Source: Streptomyces sp. NBC_00078 (lineage in GTDB: Bacteria > Actinomycetota > Actinomycetes > Streptomycetales > Streptomycetaceae). Taken from it: 64,000 bases of DNA. Shown piece by piece: positions 23,269 through 32,772 of this stretch. A program made the translations under genes and the position numbers. Under the pieces are notes generated by a model that was given only the letters and a program-made list of their open reading frames with translations, did not search any database and had not been told where the DNA came from. Each line of letters opens with the position of its first letter. Positions within the stretch are counted from its first letter, which is position 1. Where the stretch lies: assembly GCF_026343335.1 (NCBI RefSeq), contig NZ_JAPELX010000001.1, positions 6,262,001 through 6,326,000 of the forward strand, read 5' to 3'.

Positions 23269-23739
23269 GTGCCAGGCGCGTCGGGTCGGGTGCTTGTTGT
23301 GGACGACAACAAGGTCATCCGGCAGCTGATCAGGGTCAATCTCGAGCTGGAGGGTTTCGAGGTGGTGACCGCGGCTGACGGTGCCGAGTGTCTGGATGTC
23401 GTTCATCAGGTGCGGCCCGATGTCGTCACCCTCGATGTCGTCATGCCCCGCTTGGATGGGCTCCGCACCGCGGCCCGGCTTCGGACCGATCCGCGCACCC
23501 GTGACCTTCCTCTCGCCATCGTCAGTGCCTGCACCTCGTACGAGGTCGAGACCGGGCTGGATGTCGGCGTCGACGCCTTCCTCGCCAAGCCCTTCGAACC
23601 TGCCGAACTCGTGCGCCTCGTGCGGGAGTTGGCCGAGCGGGGGAGGAGTGGGCGGGGCCGGGGCGATGGTGGCGAGTCGGGGCTCGGGAGTGTTCTCGGC
23701 GTGGGGGAGACCGAGCGGGCCGGGCGCGCCGGCGGCTGA
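23269..23739 (+). CDS. Stand-alone response regulator receiver protein
   Basis: A 156-residue protein from GTG 23269. A complete receiver domain fills residues 5-118: acidic pair VVDDNK, phospho-acceptor Asp in VVTLDVVMPRLDG, and Lys in FLAKPFEP. No DNA-binding domain follows; the last 35 residues are Gly/Arg/Glu-rich and disordered. Single-domain receivers pass a phosphoryl signal by protein contact. No kinase gene lies nearby. It starts the conserved chromosomal block after the tRNA and precedes the NrtL-like gene. Confidence 0.8.
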   Translation: MPGASGRVLVVDDNKVIRQLIRVNLELEGFEVVTAADGAECLDVVHQVRPDVVTLDVVMPRLDGLRTAARLRTDPRTRDLPLAIVSACTSYEVETGLDVGVDAFLAKPFEPAELVRLVRELAERGRSGRGRGDGGESGLGSVLGVGETERAGRAGG

Positions 23740-23862
23740 CAGGCGCCCGTGCCGAGCCGTGTCCGGTGTCCTCCCTGCCGGCCGGGTGCGCCTCGTCCAC
23801 ATCCCGGACCCTCGCCCAAACCGGTTCGCATACCCACCCCCCTCCTCCCATACGCTTGTCCC

Positions 23863-24933
23863 GTGACCCCCGTCGAGCTCTCCCGTACCGTGCTGTGCGC
23901 GGTGCGTCGTGCTGTCGACGAGGGGGAGCTGAGCGTGGCCGTACCGCGACGGGCCGTTGTCGCGCCTCCCGGGCCCGGTGGCTGTGGTGACTACGCCACC
24001 AACATCGCCCTCCAGCTCGCGCGGCCGGCCGGGCTGCCGCCTCTGCGTGTCGCGGAGATCCTGCAGCGGCACCTCGTCCGGACGGACGGTGTCGCCGAAG
24101 TCGTCGTCACCGGGCCGGGGTTCATCAACATCAGCCTGCAGGGGGCAGCGGGTTCCGCCGCAGCCAATCTCACCCGCGAGATCCTCCGCGCGGGCGCTGC
24201 GTACGGTCACGGCGACGCCCTCGCCGGGCAGGTCGTCGAGGTGCGTATCCCGTACGACGTCCGAGCCGAAGTCGTCGCCGACGCCCTCGTGCGCATCGTC
24301 GGATCCCAGGGCGGTCGCGTCGAGGTCGCCCACGGCGAACCCGTGAACCTGCGGCCCGTCCCGGCGCCCGACGACCCCGCCCTCCTCGGCCCCGATGCCG
24401 CACGCTGGGCGCTCCTGCACCCCGCAGCCCACGACCGGCCCCGTATCACCGCCGATCACCTGGTCCAGCGCGAGAGCAACCCGCTCTTCCGCGTCCGTTA
24501 CGCCCACGCCCGCACCCGGGCCCTCAGCCGTAACGCCGCCGACCTGGGCTTCACCCCCGAGCCCGGTCACGTGGAAGCAGAAGTAGAAGTAGAAGTAGAA
24601 ACACAAGCAGAAGCACGCGCAGAAGCACGCGCAGAAGCCCAAGCCGAAGTGGACGCATGCCCGAAGGACGACATCAGCCGTCTTCTCGCCGTCCTCGCAG
24701 ACCACCCCCGTGTCCTCGCCCGTGCGGCAGCGCACCGCACGCCCGACAGTCTGGCCCGGCAGCTCGTCACCGTCGCCGATGCCGTCCTCGCTGTCCTGCC
24801 CAGCGTGCTCCCGCGCGGCGACGAGAAACCCTCGGCCGCCCACCGTGCCCGGCTCGCGCTCGCCGAAGCCGCCGGGGCGGTGCTGGCCGGTGGCCTGTCC
24901 TTGCTCGGCATCGACGCACCCCTACACCTCTGA
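23863..24933 (+). CDS. nrtL: ArgS-related anticodon-binding protein (NrtL-like)
   Basis: A 356-residue protein from GTG 23863. It resembles the N-terminal and DALR anticodon-binding parts of arginyl-tRNA synthetase (for example NPLFRVRYAHARTRALSRNA and the closing helical bundle). It lacks the HIGH and KMSKS catalytic motifs, so it cannot aminoacylate. An ArgS-like name is used for this family upstream of lysA in Streptomyces. Residues about 238-263 are a short repeat tract of Glu-Val and Glu-Ala units encoded by GAAGTA/GAAGCA hexamers. It ends 13 bp before lysA and is probably co-transcribed. Confidence 0.78.
   Translation: MTPVELSRTVLCAVRRAVDEGELSVAVPRRAVVAPPGPGGCGDYATNIALQLARPAGLPPLRVAEILQRHLVRTDGVAEVVVTGPGFINISLQGAAGSAAANLTREILRAGAAYGHGDALAGQVVEVRIPYDVRAEVVADALVRIVGSQGGRVEVAHGEPVNLRPVPAPDDPALLGPDAARWALLHPAAHDRPRITADHLVQRESNPLFRVRYAHARTRALSRNAADLGFTPEPGHVEAEVEVEVETQAEARAEARAEAQAEVDACPKDDISRLLAVLADHPRVLARAAAHRTPDSLARQLVTVADAVLAVLPSVLPRGDEKPSAAHRARLALAEAAGAVLAGGLSLLGIDAPLHL
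24574..24651 (+). repeat. Hexanucleotide-rich repeat tract within the NrtL-like gene
   Basis: GAAGTA/GAAGCA-type units and two copies of AGAAGCACGCGC encode alternating Glu and Val/Ala. AT-richer codons than the rest of the gene suggest slippage-driven expansion. Confidence 0.7.
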
Positions 24934-24946
24934 AAGACGACTGAAG

Positions 24947-26338
24947 ATGAGCCGTTCCGCACACCCCGCCGGGCCCCGTCACGCCGACGTCCTCCCCGAG
25001 GGTCATTACTCCGCCCCGCCCACCGATCTGAACGACCTCGATCCGAAGGTGTGGGCCCAGACCGTCAGCCGGGACACGGGCGGTGTCGTCACCGTCGGTG
25101 GCATCGACGTCAAGCGGATCGCCGAGGAGTTCGGCACGCCCGCCTACGTCCTCGACGAGGCCGACTTCCGGGCGCGGGCGCGGGCCTGGCGCAGTGCCTT
25201 CGGGGCCGACGCCGACGTCTTCTACGCCGGCAAGGCGTTCCTGTCGCGTGCCGTCGTGCGCTGGCTGCACGAGGAAGGGCTCAATCTGGACGTGTGCTCC
25301 GGGGGCGAGCTGGCCACCGCCCTCTCGGCCGGCATGCCCGCCGACCGCATCGCCTTCCACGGCAACAACAAGTCGGCGGAAGAGATCCGGCGGGCCGTCG
25401 AGGCGGGTGTCGGGCGGATCGTGCTCGATTCCTTCCAGGAGATCGTCCGGGTCGCGCACATCGCGAAGGAACTCGGCAGGCGGCAGCGCGTGCAGATCCG
25501 TATCACCGTCGGTGTGGAGGCGCATACGCACGAGTTCATCGCCACCGCCCACGAGGACCAGAAGTTCGGCATTCCGCTGGCCGGCGGGCAGGCGGCGGAA
25601 GCGGTCCGCCGTGCGCTCCAGCTCGACGGGCTCGAACTCATCGGGATCCACAGCCACATCGGGTCGCAGATCTTCGACATGTCCGGGTTCGAGGTCGCCG
25701 CGCACCGGGTGGTCGGGCTGCTGAAGGACATCCGTGACGAGCACGGTGTCGAGCTGCCGGAGATCGACCTCGGGGGCGGGCTCGGGATCGCGTACACGAG
25801 CGACGACGACCCCCGTGAGCCGCACGAGATCGCCAAGGCGCTGACCGAGATCGTCACGCGGGAGTGCGAGGGCGCCAAGCTGCGCACCCCTCGTATCTCC
25901 GTCGAGCCCGGGCGGGCCATCGTCGGGCCGACCGCCTTCACGCTGTACGAGGTGGGCACCATCAAGCCGCTCGACGGGCTGCGCACGTACGTCTCCGTCG
26001 ACGGTGGCATGTCGGACAACATCCGGACCGCGCTGTACGACGCCGAGTACAGCGTCGCCCTCGTCTCGCGCACCACCGACGCCGGGCCGATGCTCGCCCG
26101 CGTCGTCGGCAAGCACTGCGAGAGCGGCGACATCGTGGTGAAGGACGCGTTCCTGCCCTCCGACCTGGCACCGGGTGACCTCATCGCGGTGCCTGCCACG
26201 GGCGCGTACTGCCGGTCCATGGCCAGCAACTACAACCACGTGCTCAGGCCGCCCGTCGTCGCCGTGAACGACGGCGAGGCCCGTGTCATCGTCCGCCGCG
26301 AGACAGAGGAGGACCTCCTGCGCCTCGACGTCGGGTGA
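24947..26338 (+). CDS. lysA: Diaminopimelate decarboxylase
   Basis: A 463-residue PLP enzyme that decarboxylates meso-diaminopimelate to L-lysine, the last step of the pathway. ATG 24947 follows a GAAAGACGACTGAAG region. The PLP lysine lies in DVFYAGKAFLSRAV, the phosphate-binding region in GGGLGIAY, and the cofactor/substrate residues in SVEPGRAIVGP and SVDGGMSDNIR. The N-terminus has the actinobacterial extension before the barrel. It is the first enzyme gene of an aspartate-family cluster with hom, thrC and thrB. Confidence 0.96.
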   Translation: MSRSAHPAGPRHADVLPEGHYSAPPTDLNDLDPKVWAQTVSRDTGGVVTVGGIDVKRIAEEFGTPAYVLDEADFRARARAWRSAFGADADVFYAGKAFLSRAVVRWLHEEGLNLDVCSGGELATALSAGMPADRIAFHGNNKSAEEIRRAVEAGVGRIVLDSFQEIVRVAHIAKELGRRQRVQIRITVGVEAHTHEFIATAHEDQKFGIPLAGGQAAEAVRRALQLDGLELIGIHSHIGSQIFDMSGFEVAAHRVVGLLKDIRDEHGVELPEIDLGGGLGIAYTSDDDPREPHEIAKALTEIVTRECEGAKLRTPRISVEPGRAIVGPTAFTLYEVGTIKPLDGLRTYVSVDGGMSDNIRTALYDAEYSVALVSRTTDAGPMLARVVGKHCESGDIVVKDAFLPSDLAPGDLIAVPATGAYCRSMASNYNHVLRPPVVAVNDGEARVIVRRETEEDLLRLDVG

Positions 26339-26347
26339 GTCATCCCG

Positions 26348-26383
26348 AGGAAGAGCGGCAGGAAGAGCGGCAGGAAGAGCGGC
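26348..26383 (+). repeat. 12-bp tandem repeat, three copies
   Basis: AGGAAGAGCGGC repeated three times without error, directly after lysA. Confidence 0.85.
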
Positions 26384-26393
26384 GGGACGGGCG

Positions 26394-26418
26394 GGTGGAA
26401 GATCTCCTGTCTTCCACC
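26394..26418 (+). terminator. Hairpin after lysA
   Basis: GGTGGAAG and CTTCCACC arms with a 9-nt loop. There is no clear T-run, so it may be a weak terminator or a pause site. Confidence 0.5.
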
Positions 26419-26524
26419 TCCGTACAAATGAAATCGATGTCTCACGATCCGGACATGGGATAGAAACTCCCGTCCGGTGAGTGAGACTGGTCGAACCGTA
26501 GACGGTATGAGGAAACGAGGTCGG

Positions 26525-27817
26525 ATGATGCGTACGCGTCCGCTGAAGGTGGCGCTGCTGGGCTGTGGGGTTGTCGGCTCAGAGGTGGCGCGCATCATGA
26601 CGACGCACGCCGACGACCTCGCCGCCAGGATCGGGGCACCCGTGGAACTCGCGGGTGTGGCCGTACGGCGGCCCTCCAAGGTCCGTGAGGGCATCGACCC
26701 CTCCCTCGTCACCACCGACGCCACCGCGCTGGTCAAGCGCGGCGACATCGATGTGGTGGTGGAGGTCATCGGCGGGATCGAGCCCGCCCGCTCCCTCATC
26801 ACCACCGCCTTCGCGCACGGCGCCTCCGTCGTCTCCGCCAACAAGGCGCTGCTCGCCCAGGACGGCGCCGCGCTGCACGCCGCCGCCGAGGAGCACGACA
26901 AGGACCTCTACTACGAGGCCGCCGTCGCCGGCGCCATCCCGCTGATCCGCCCGCTGCGCGAGTCTCTCGCCGGCGACAAGGTCAACCGCGTGCTCGGCAT
27001 CGTGAACGGCACGACCAACTTCATCCTCGACAAGATGGACAGCACGGGAGCCGGGTACCAGGAGGCGCTCGACGAGGCCACGGCGCTCGGGTACGCCGAG
27101 GCCGACCCCACCGCCGACGTCGAGGGCTTCGACGCCGCCGCCAAGGCCGCCATCCTCGCCGGCATCGCCTTCCACTCGCGGGTGCGCCTCGACGACGTCT
27201 ACCGCGAGGGGATGACGGAGGTCACCGCCTCGGACTTCGCCTCGGCCAAGAACATGGGCTGCACCATCAAGCTGCTCGCCATCTGCGAGCGGGCCCAGGA
27301 CGGCGGATCGGTCACCGCGCGCGTGCACCCCGCCATGATTCCGCTGAGCCACCCGCTCGCCTCCGTGCGCGGCGCGTACAACGCCGTGTTCGTGGAGTCC
27401 GACGCGTCCGGGCAGCTCATGTTCTACGGACCCGGTGCGGGCGGTGCGCCCACCGCCTCCGCCGTGCTCGGCGACCTCGTCGCCGTCTGCCGCAACCGAC
27501 TCAGCGGGGCAACGGGGCCCGGCGAGTCGGCGTATGCCGCGCTGCCCGTGTCGGGCATGGGTGACGTCGTCACCCGCTACCACATCAGCCTCGACGTCGC
27601 GGACAAACCGGGTGTTCTCGCCCAGGTCGCCACCGTGTTCGCGGAGCACGGTGTGTCGATCGATACGGTTCGGCAGCAGGGCAACAACGGCGAGGCCTCC
27701 CTGGTCGTCGTCACCCACCGCGCGTCCGACGCCGCTCTGAGCGGGACCGTCGAGGCGCTGCGCAAGCTCGACACCGTGCGGGGTGTCGCCAGCATCATGC
27801 GGGTTGAAGGAGAGTAA
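26525..27817 (+). CDS. hom: Homoserine dehydrogenase
   Basis: A 430-residue enzyme that reduces aspartate semialdehyde to homoserine. The Rossmann motif LLGCGVVGSEV lies near the start, the homoserine dehydrogenase signature near ADPTADVEGFDAAAKAAILA, and catalytic Lys in VSANKALLAQ. A C-terminal ACT domain (about residues 355-430, HISLDVADKPGVLAQVATVF) suggests threonine feedback. ATG 26525 is preferred over GTG 26477 because GAGG lies close upstream and the N-terminus fits the family. It is 6 bp upstream of thrC. Confidence 0.95.
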   Translation: MMRTRPLKVALLGCGVVGSEVARIMTTHADDLAARIGAPVELAGVAVRRPSKVREGIDPSLVTTDATALVKRGDIDVVVEVIGGIEPARSLITTAFAHGASVVSANKALLAQDGAALHAAAEEHDKDLYYEAAVAGAIPLIRPLRESLAGDKVNRVLGIVNGTTNFILDKMDSTGAGYQEALDEATALGYAEADPTADVEGFDAAAKAAILAGIAFHSRVRLDDVYREGMTEVTASDFASAKNMGCTIKLLAICERAQDGGSVTARVHPAMIPLSHPLASVRGAYNAVFVESDASGQLMFYGPGAGGAPTASAVLGDLVAVCRNRLSGATGPGESAYAALPVSGMGDVVTRYHISLDVADKPGVLAQVATVFAEHGVSIDTVRQQGNNGEASLVVVTHRASDAALSGTVEALRKLDTVRGVASIMRVEGE

Positions 27818-27823
27818 CCAGCA

Positions 27824-28882
27824 ATGACCCACCAGTGGCGCGGAATCATCGAGGAGTACCGGGACCGGCTGCCCGTCTCCGACACCACTCCGGTCGTGAC
27901 GCTCCGCGAGGGCGGCACGCCCCTCGTGCCCGCGCAGGTGCTCTCCGAGCGCACGGGCTGCGAGGTCCACCTGAAGGTGGAGGGCGCGAACCCCACCGGG
28001 TCCTTCAAGGACCGCGGCATGACCATGGCCATCACCCGGGCCAAGGAGGAGGGCGCGAAGGCCGTGATCTGCGCCTCCACCGGCAACACGTCGGCCAGCG
28101 CCGCCGCCTACGCCGTCCGCGCGGGCATGGTGTCGGCCGTTCTCGTTCCGCAGGGCAAGATCGCGCTCGGCAAGATGGGCCAGGCCCTCGTGCACGGCGC
28201 CAAGATCCTCCAGGTCGACGGCAACTTCGACGACTGCCTCACCCTCGCCCGCGCGTTGAGCGACAACTACCCCGTGGCGCTGGTGAATTCGGTCAATCCC
28301 GTGCGCATCGAAGGCCAGAAGACGGCCGCCTTCGAGATCGTCGACATGCTCGGCGACGCGCCGGACATCCACGTCCTCCCGGTCGGCAACGCGGGCAACA
28401 TCACCGCGTACTGGAAGGGCTACCAGGAGTACGCCGCCGACGGCATCGCCACGCACACCCCCCGGATGTGGGGCTTCCAGGCCTCCGGCAGTGCCCCGAT
28501 CGTGCGCGGCGAGATCGTCAAGGACCCGTCGACCATCGCCACCGCGATCCGCATCGGCAACCCGGCCTCCTGGCAGTACGCGCTGGACGCGCGGGACCAG
28601 TCCGGCGGCTTCATCGACGAGGTGACGGACCGTGAAATCCTGCGCGCCTACCGGCTGTTGGCCGCGCAGGAGGGCGTGTTCGTCGAGCCGGCGTCCGCCG
28701 CGTCCGTCGCCGGACTGCTGAAGGCCGCGGAGCAGGGCAAGGTCGACCCGGGCCAGCGGATCGTGTGCACGGTCACCGGCAACGGCCTGAAGGACCCCGA
28801 CTGGGCCGTCGCCGGCGCCCCGCAGCCGGTCACCGTCCCGGTCGACGCGGTGACGGCGGCCGAGCGCCTCGGTCTGGCCTGA
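27824..28882 (+). CDS. thrC: Threonine synthase
   Basis: A 352-residue PLP enzyme converting phosphohomoserine to threonine. The PLP lysine is in the GSFKDRGMT motif near residue 64, and the phosphate-binding loop is PVGNAGNITAYWKGY. The length fits the short bacterial type. It follows hom by 6 bp with AAGGAGAG upstream, so the pair is translated from one message. Confidence 0.95.
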   Translation: MTHQWRGIIEEYRDRLPVSDTTPVVTLREGGTPLVPAQVLSERTGCEVHLKVEGANPTGSFKDRGMTMAITRAKEEGAKAVICASTGNTSASAAAYAVRAGMVSAVLVPQGKIALGKMGQALVHGAKILQVDGNFDDCLTLARALSDNYPVALVNSVNPVRIEGQKTAAFEIVDMLGDAPDIHVLPVGNAGNITAYWKGYQEYAADGIATHTPRMWGFQASGSAPIVRGEIVKDPSTIATAIRIGNPASWQYALDARDQSGGFIDEVTDREILRAYRLLAAQEGVFVEPASAASVAGLLKAAEQGKVDPGQRIVCTVTGNGLKDPDWAVAGAPQPVTVPVDAVTAAERLGLA

Positions 28883-29128
28883 CCGGGAACTCCCTCCAAC
28901 GGGTGCACAGGGGGCTTACGACGCGCATCGTGCGCCTCCTGTGCGCCCTATGTCGCCACGGAAGCTTCCTTCGATAGGCTGTACTGAACCCGCCCGCCGC
29001 ATATGCCTCCGCACATGGAGCATGTGGACGGTGCCGCGCCGTCATTGCGGCCTGAGGGTCCTGGTACGTCGCCGATGTCGTATCGAAAGTCTTCGACCAT
29101 CACGCAGCTCAAGGAGAGTCATCGAGAG

Positions 29129-30058
29129 ATGGCCGGTCCCGCCTTCCGCGCCGCCGCCGTAAGGGTGCGCGTCCCCGCCACCAGCGCCAACCTCGGCCCG
29201 GGCTTCGACGCCTTCGGCCTGTCGCTGGGACTCTACGACGACGTCGTGGTCCGGGTGGCCGACACCGGGCTGCACATCGACATCGCGGGTGAGGGCAGCG
29301 GCACGCTGCCGCGTGACGAGAAGCACCTCCTCGTACGGTCCCTGCGCACCGCCTTCGACCTGCTCGGCGGGCAGCCGCGCGGCCTGGAGATCGTGTGCGC
29401 CAACCGCATCCCGCACGGCCGCGGCCTGGGCTCCTCCTCGGCCGCCATCTGCGCCGGCATCGTCGCCGCGCGCGCCGTGACCATAGGCGGAGAGTCGAAG
29501 CTCGACGACACGGCCCTCCTGGAGCTCGCGACCGAGATCGAGGGCCACCCCGACAACGTGGCGGCCTGTCTGCTCGGCGGTTTCACCCTCTCCTGGATGG
29601 AGGCGGGCGCCGCGCGTGCGATCAGGATGGACGCCGCCGATTCCATCGTTCCGGTGGTTTTCGTGCCCGGAAAGCCGGTCCTGACCGAGACCGCGCGCGG
29701 CCTGCTCCCGCGAACCGTGCCGCACGTCGACGCCGCCACCAACGCGGGCCGTGCGGCCCTGCTCGTCGAGGCCCTCACCAGGCGCCCCGAGCTGCTGCTG
29801 CCCGCCACCGAGGACCGCCTCCACCAGGAGTACCGCGCGCCCGCGATGCCGGAGAGCGCAGCGCTGGTGGAGCGGCTGCGGGCCGACGGAGTCCCGGCGG
29901 TCATCTCCGGAGCGGGACCCACCGTGCTGGCGTTGGCCGACGCCGACAGCGCCGACAAGGTCGCCCATCTGGCAGGCGAAGGGTGGGCCGCCAACCGGCT
30001 CGAACTCGACGCCCAGGGAGCGAGTGTGCTGCCGCTCGCAGCCGCCAGTGACATGTAA
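29129..30058 (+). CDS. thrB: Homoserine kinase
   Basis: A 309-residue GHMP kinase that phosphorylates homoserine. The first segment VRVPATSANLGPGFDAFGLS and the ATP-binding PHGRGLGSSSAAICAGI motif are clear. ATG 29129 has AAGGAGAG upstream; an upstream in-frame ATG at 29003 would add 42 residues not found in the family. A 246-bp gap from thrC leaves room for a separate promoter. With hom and thrC it completes threonine synthesis from aspartate semialdehyde. Confidence 0.95.
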   Translation: MAGPAFRAAAVRVRVPATSANLGPGFDAFGLSLGLYDDVVVRVADTGLHIDIAGEGSGTLPRDEKHLLVRSLRTAFDLLGGQPRGLEIVCANRIPHGRGLGSSSAAICAGIVAARAVTIGGESKLDDTALLELATEIEGHPDNVAACLLGGFTLSWMEAGAARAIRMDAADSIVPVVFVPGKPVLTETARGLLPRTVPHVDAATNAGRAALLVEALTRRPELLLPATEDRLHQEYRAPAMPESAALVERLRADGVPAVISGAGPTVLALADADSADKVAHLAGEGWAANRLELDAQGASVLPLAAASDM

Positions 30059-30473
30059 AAACCGGCGGTTGCCGGATTTCGAGAGGGGGAATGTTTGTTG
30101 GATCCGGTAGTGTTAATCTCAAGTCTGCACCCGACCCCACCATGGCGAGGTGCTTCCTGTCCCCGTCCGGGACAGACATTCTTCCGGGAGCCTCCCAAGC
30201 CGCACTGTGTTCCGTACGACGTACGCGGGCAGTACCTCGTACGCGGGCACTGAGCGACTTGCCGGGCACGCTCCGGAACAGGTGCGACCAGGCCACGTGA
30301 CACCTACATCGGTGCCGCGGTCACGGCCTCGGGAAGCGCCGTCCCAGAAATTGCCTCCGCCACTTTTGGCGGACCACCGCCCCGGCACGGTCCACACAGC
30401 AAGGACCGCAGCCGGAAGCACAACCGGTCGCCGAGCCAGACAGGCCGACGTCCGCTCCAGGGAAGGACCCTTC
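30059..30473 (+). promoter_or_regulatory. Long leader region of rho
   Basis: A 415-bp gene-free stretch. A possible -10 region GTAGTGTTAATCT lies near 30107-30119. Further down, GTACGCGGGCA occurs twice (near 30220 and 30240), and CGTACGACGTACG forms a palindrome. Streptomyces rho genes commonly have long leaders and Rho often controls itself, so regulatory structure is likely, but I cannot name a known element. Confidence 0.4.
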
Positions 30474-32564
30474 GTGAGCGACACCACCGATCTGATGGGC
30501 GCACGTGTCGAGGAGACCGCTGCCGCGCCCGCCACGGACGCCTCCGCGCCTGCCACCGGTGCAGGCTCCCGGCGACGCCGCGGTACCGGCCTCGACGGCA
30601 TGGTGCTGGCAGAGCTGCAGCAGGTCGCATCCGGCCTCGGCATCAAGGGCACCGCGCGCATGCGCAAGAGCCAGCTGATCGAGGTCATCAAGGAGGCGCA
30701 GGCGGGAGGTGGCGCCGCGGCCCCCAAGGCCGAGGACGCCGCCGAGACCAAGCCCAAGCGCCGCGCAACCTCCAAGGCTCGTACGGGCGACGACGCAGCG
30801 CCCGCCGCCGCGAAGAAGGCCGCCGCCCCGGCCGAGAAGGCTGTGGCCCAGCAGCAGATCGAGATTCCCGGCCAGCCGGCCGGTGGCCCCTCGCGCGATG
30901 GGGGTACCTCCCGCGCGAGCGAAGCCGAGCGCGGGGGAGAGGCCGAGCGTGCGGGAGAGGACGCTCCCGCCGAGCGTCGTCGTCGCCGTGCCACCTCCGA
31001 GGCCGGCGCCCCGGTGTCGAGCACCGAGACGATCGTCGCCGAGGCGAAGAGCGAGCCCAAGGCCGAGAACCCGGCGCAGAGCCAGCCGCAGGGCGACGCC
31101 GGTGACGGCGACGGCCGCCAGGGCCGCCGTGACCGCCGGGACCGCGACCGCGGGGGCCGCGGTGACCGCGACCGCCGCGGCAGCAAGGGCGACGAGCAGC
31201 AGGGCGGCCAGGGCGGTGGCCAGCAGCGCCAGGAGCGCCAGGACCGAGGGGACCGGCAGCAGCAGGGCGGCGCGCGCCAGGACCGCCAGCAGCGCGACAA
31301 CGGGCCGCAGGACGACGATGACTTCGACGGCGGCCGCCGCGGCCGTCGGGGCCGTTACCGGGACCGTCGTGGCCGTCGTGGCCGTGACGAGATCGGCGGC
31401 GCCGAGCCGCAGCTCGCCGACGACGATGTCCTGATCCCCGTCGCGGGCATCCTCGACATCCTCGACAACTACGCCTTCATCCGTACGTCGGGCTACCTGC
31501 CGGGCCCCAACGACGTGTACGTCTCCCTCGCCCAGGTCCGCAAGAACGGCCTGCGCAAGGGCGACCACGTCACCGGTGCCGTGCGCCAGCCCAAGGACGG
31601 CGAGCGCCGCGAGAAGTTCAACGCGCTCGTCCGCCTCGACTCGGCGAACGGGATGGCGGCCGAATCCGGGCGCGGCCGCCCGGAGTTCAACAAGCTGACG
31701 CCGCTGTACCCGCAGGACCGCCTCCGTCTGGAGACGGACCCGGGCGTCCTCACCACCCGCATCATCGACCTCGTCGCGCCGATCGGTAAGGGCCAGCGCG
31801 GTCTGATCGTGGCCCCGCCGAAGACCGGCAAGACCATGATCATGCAGGCGATCGCCAACGCGATCACGCACAACAACCCCGAGTGCCACCTGATGGTCGT
31901 CCTGGTCGACGAGCGTCCGGAAGAGGTCACCGACATGCAGCGGTCGGTGAAGGGCGAGGTCATCTCCTCGACCTTCGACCGCCCGGCCGAGGACCACACG
32001 ACGGTCGCCGAGCTCGCCATCGAGCGTGCGAAGCGCCTGGTGGAGCTGGGCCACGACGTCGTCGTCCTGCTCGACTCGATCACGCGTCTGGGCCGTGCCT
32101 ACAACCTGGCCGCGCCCGCTTCCGGCCGCATCCTGTCCGGTGGTGTCGACTCGACCGCCCTGTACCCGCCGAAGCGCTTCTTCGGTGCCGCGCGCAACAT
32201 CGAGGACGGTGGCTCGCTCACCATCCTGGCGACGGCCCTGGTCGACACCGGGTCCCGCATGGACGAGGTGATCTTCGAGGAGTTCAAGGGCACGGGCAAC
32301 GCCGAGCTCAAGCTCGACCGGAAGCTCGCCGACAAGCGCATCTTCCCGGCGGTGGACGTCGACGCGTCCGGTACCCGTAAGGAAGAGATCCTGCTCGGCA
32401 GTGACGAACTCGCCATCACCTGGAAGCTGCGGCGGGTGCTGCACGCGCTCGACCAGCAGCAGGCGATCGAGCTGCTGCTGGACAAGATGAAGCAGACGAA
32501 GTCGAACGCTGAGTTCCTGCTGCAGATTCAGAAGACGACGCCGATGCCGGGTAATGGTGACTAG
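30474..32564 (+). CDS. rho: Transcription termination factor Rho
   Basis: A 696-residue Rho from GTG 30474 (GGGAAGGA upstream). The N-terminal SAP-like domain (about residues 30-80, LAELQQVASGLGIKGTARMR) is followed by a long actinobacterial insert rich in Arg, Asp, Glu and Gly, expected to bind RNA. Then come the cold-shock RNA site (GYLPGPNDVYVSLAQVRK) and the hexameric ATPase with Walker A APPKTGKTM (near 447) and DSITRLGRAYN. Residues about 142-156 come from a Streptomyces palindromic repeat in the DNA. It terminates transcripts throughout the genome. Confidence 0.97.
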   Translation: MSDTTDLMGARVEETAAAPATDASAPATGAGSRRRRGTGLDGMVLAELQQVASGLGIKGTARMRKSQLIEVIKEAQAGGGAAAPKAEDAAETKPKRRATSKARTGDDAAPAAAKKAAAPAEKAVAQQQIEIPGQPAGGPSRDGGTSRASEAERGGEAERAGEDAPAERRRRRATSEAGAPVSSTETIVAEAKSEPKAENPAQSQPQGDAGDGDGRQGRRDRRDRDRGGRGDRDRRGSKGDEQQGGQGGGQQRQERQDRGDRQQQGGARQDRQQRDNGPQDDDDFDGGRRGRRGRYRDRRGRRGRDEIGGAEPQLADDDVLIPVAGILDILDNYAFIRTSGYLPGPNDVYVSLAQVRKNGLRKGDHVTGAVRQPKDGERREKFNALVRLDSANGMAAESGRGRPEFNKLTPLYPQDRLRLETDPGVLTTRIIDLVAPIGKGQRGLIVAPPKTGKTMIMQAIANAITHNNPECHLMVVLVDERPEEVTDMQRSVKGEVISSTFDRPAEDHTTVAELAIERAKRLVELGHDVVVLLDSITRLGRAYNLAAPASGRILSGGVDSTALYPPKRFFGAARNIEDGGSLTILATALVDTGSRMDEVIFEEFKGTGNAELKLDRKLADKRIFPAVDVDASGTRKEEILLGSDELAITWKLRRVLHALDQQQAIELLLDKMKQTKSNAEFLLQIQKTTPMPGNGD
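30897..30939 (+). repeat. Streptomyces palindromic repeat embedded in rho
   Basis: GATGGGGGTACCTCCCGC followed by CGAGCGAAGCCGAG and a G-run: a dispersed repeat type in Streptomyces, here kept in frame. A similar copy lies at 57687. Confidence 0.65.
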
Positions 32565-32665
32565 TCGCCGTTGAGCCGGTGGCTGTTCGTCGGCCGCGGG
32601 TTCGTCGTGGCTGATCGCGCCCACGCGGCGGAGCCGCATATTGATACGGCCCCGCGCCCCTTAAG

Positions 32666-32706
32666 AGCCTGCCCTCCGTCACGCAAGTGACGGAGGGCAG
32701 GCTTTT
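32666..32706 (+). terminator. Terminator of rho
   Basis: A perfect 17-bp stem (AGCCTGCCCTCCGTCAC and complement) with a GCAA loop, ending in TTTT. It is the strongest terminator in the window. Confidence 0.9.
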
Positions 32707-32772
32707 GGCGCTGATAGGGACGGGCGTCCTGTTGTGCCCCTTTCACGTCCTGTCTCCCTGGGGGGGAACTCT

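Noticed and set aside
23002..24843. 613-residue minus-strand frame across the receiver and NrtL-like genes
   Set aside because: Translation is low-complexity Gly/Val/Asp/Arg with no domain, and it runs antisense to two clear genes; high GC leaves such shadow frames open.
30059..30473. Known riboswitch or T-box in the rho leader
   Set aside because: Repeats and small palindromes are visible, but nothing matches a riboswitch core or T-box that I can recognise.
30321..32639. 772-residue minus-strand frame opposite rho
   Set aside because: Antisense to a certain gene, with Ala/Leu/Arg/Val-biased sequence typical of shadow frames.
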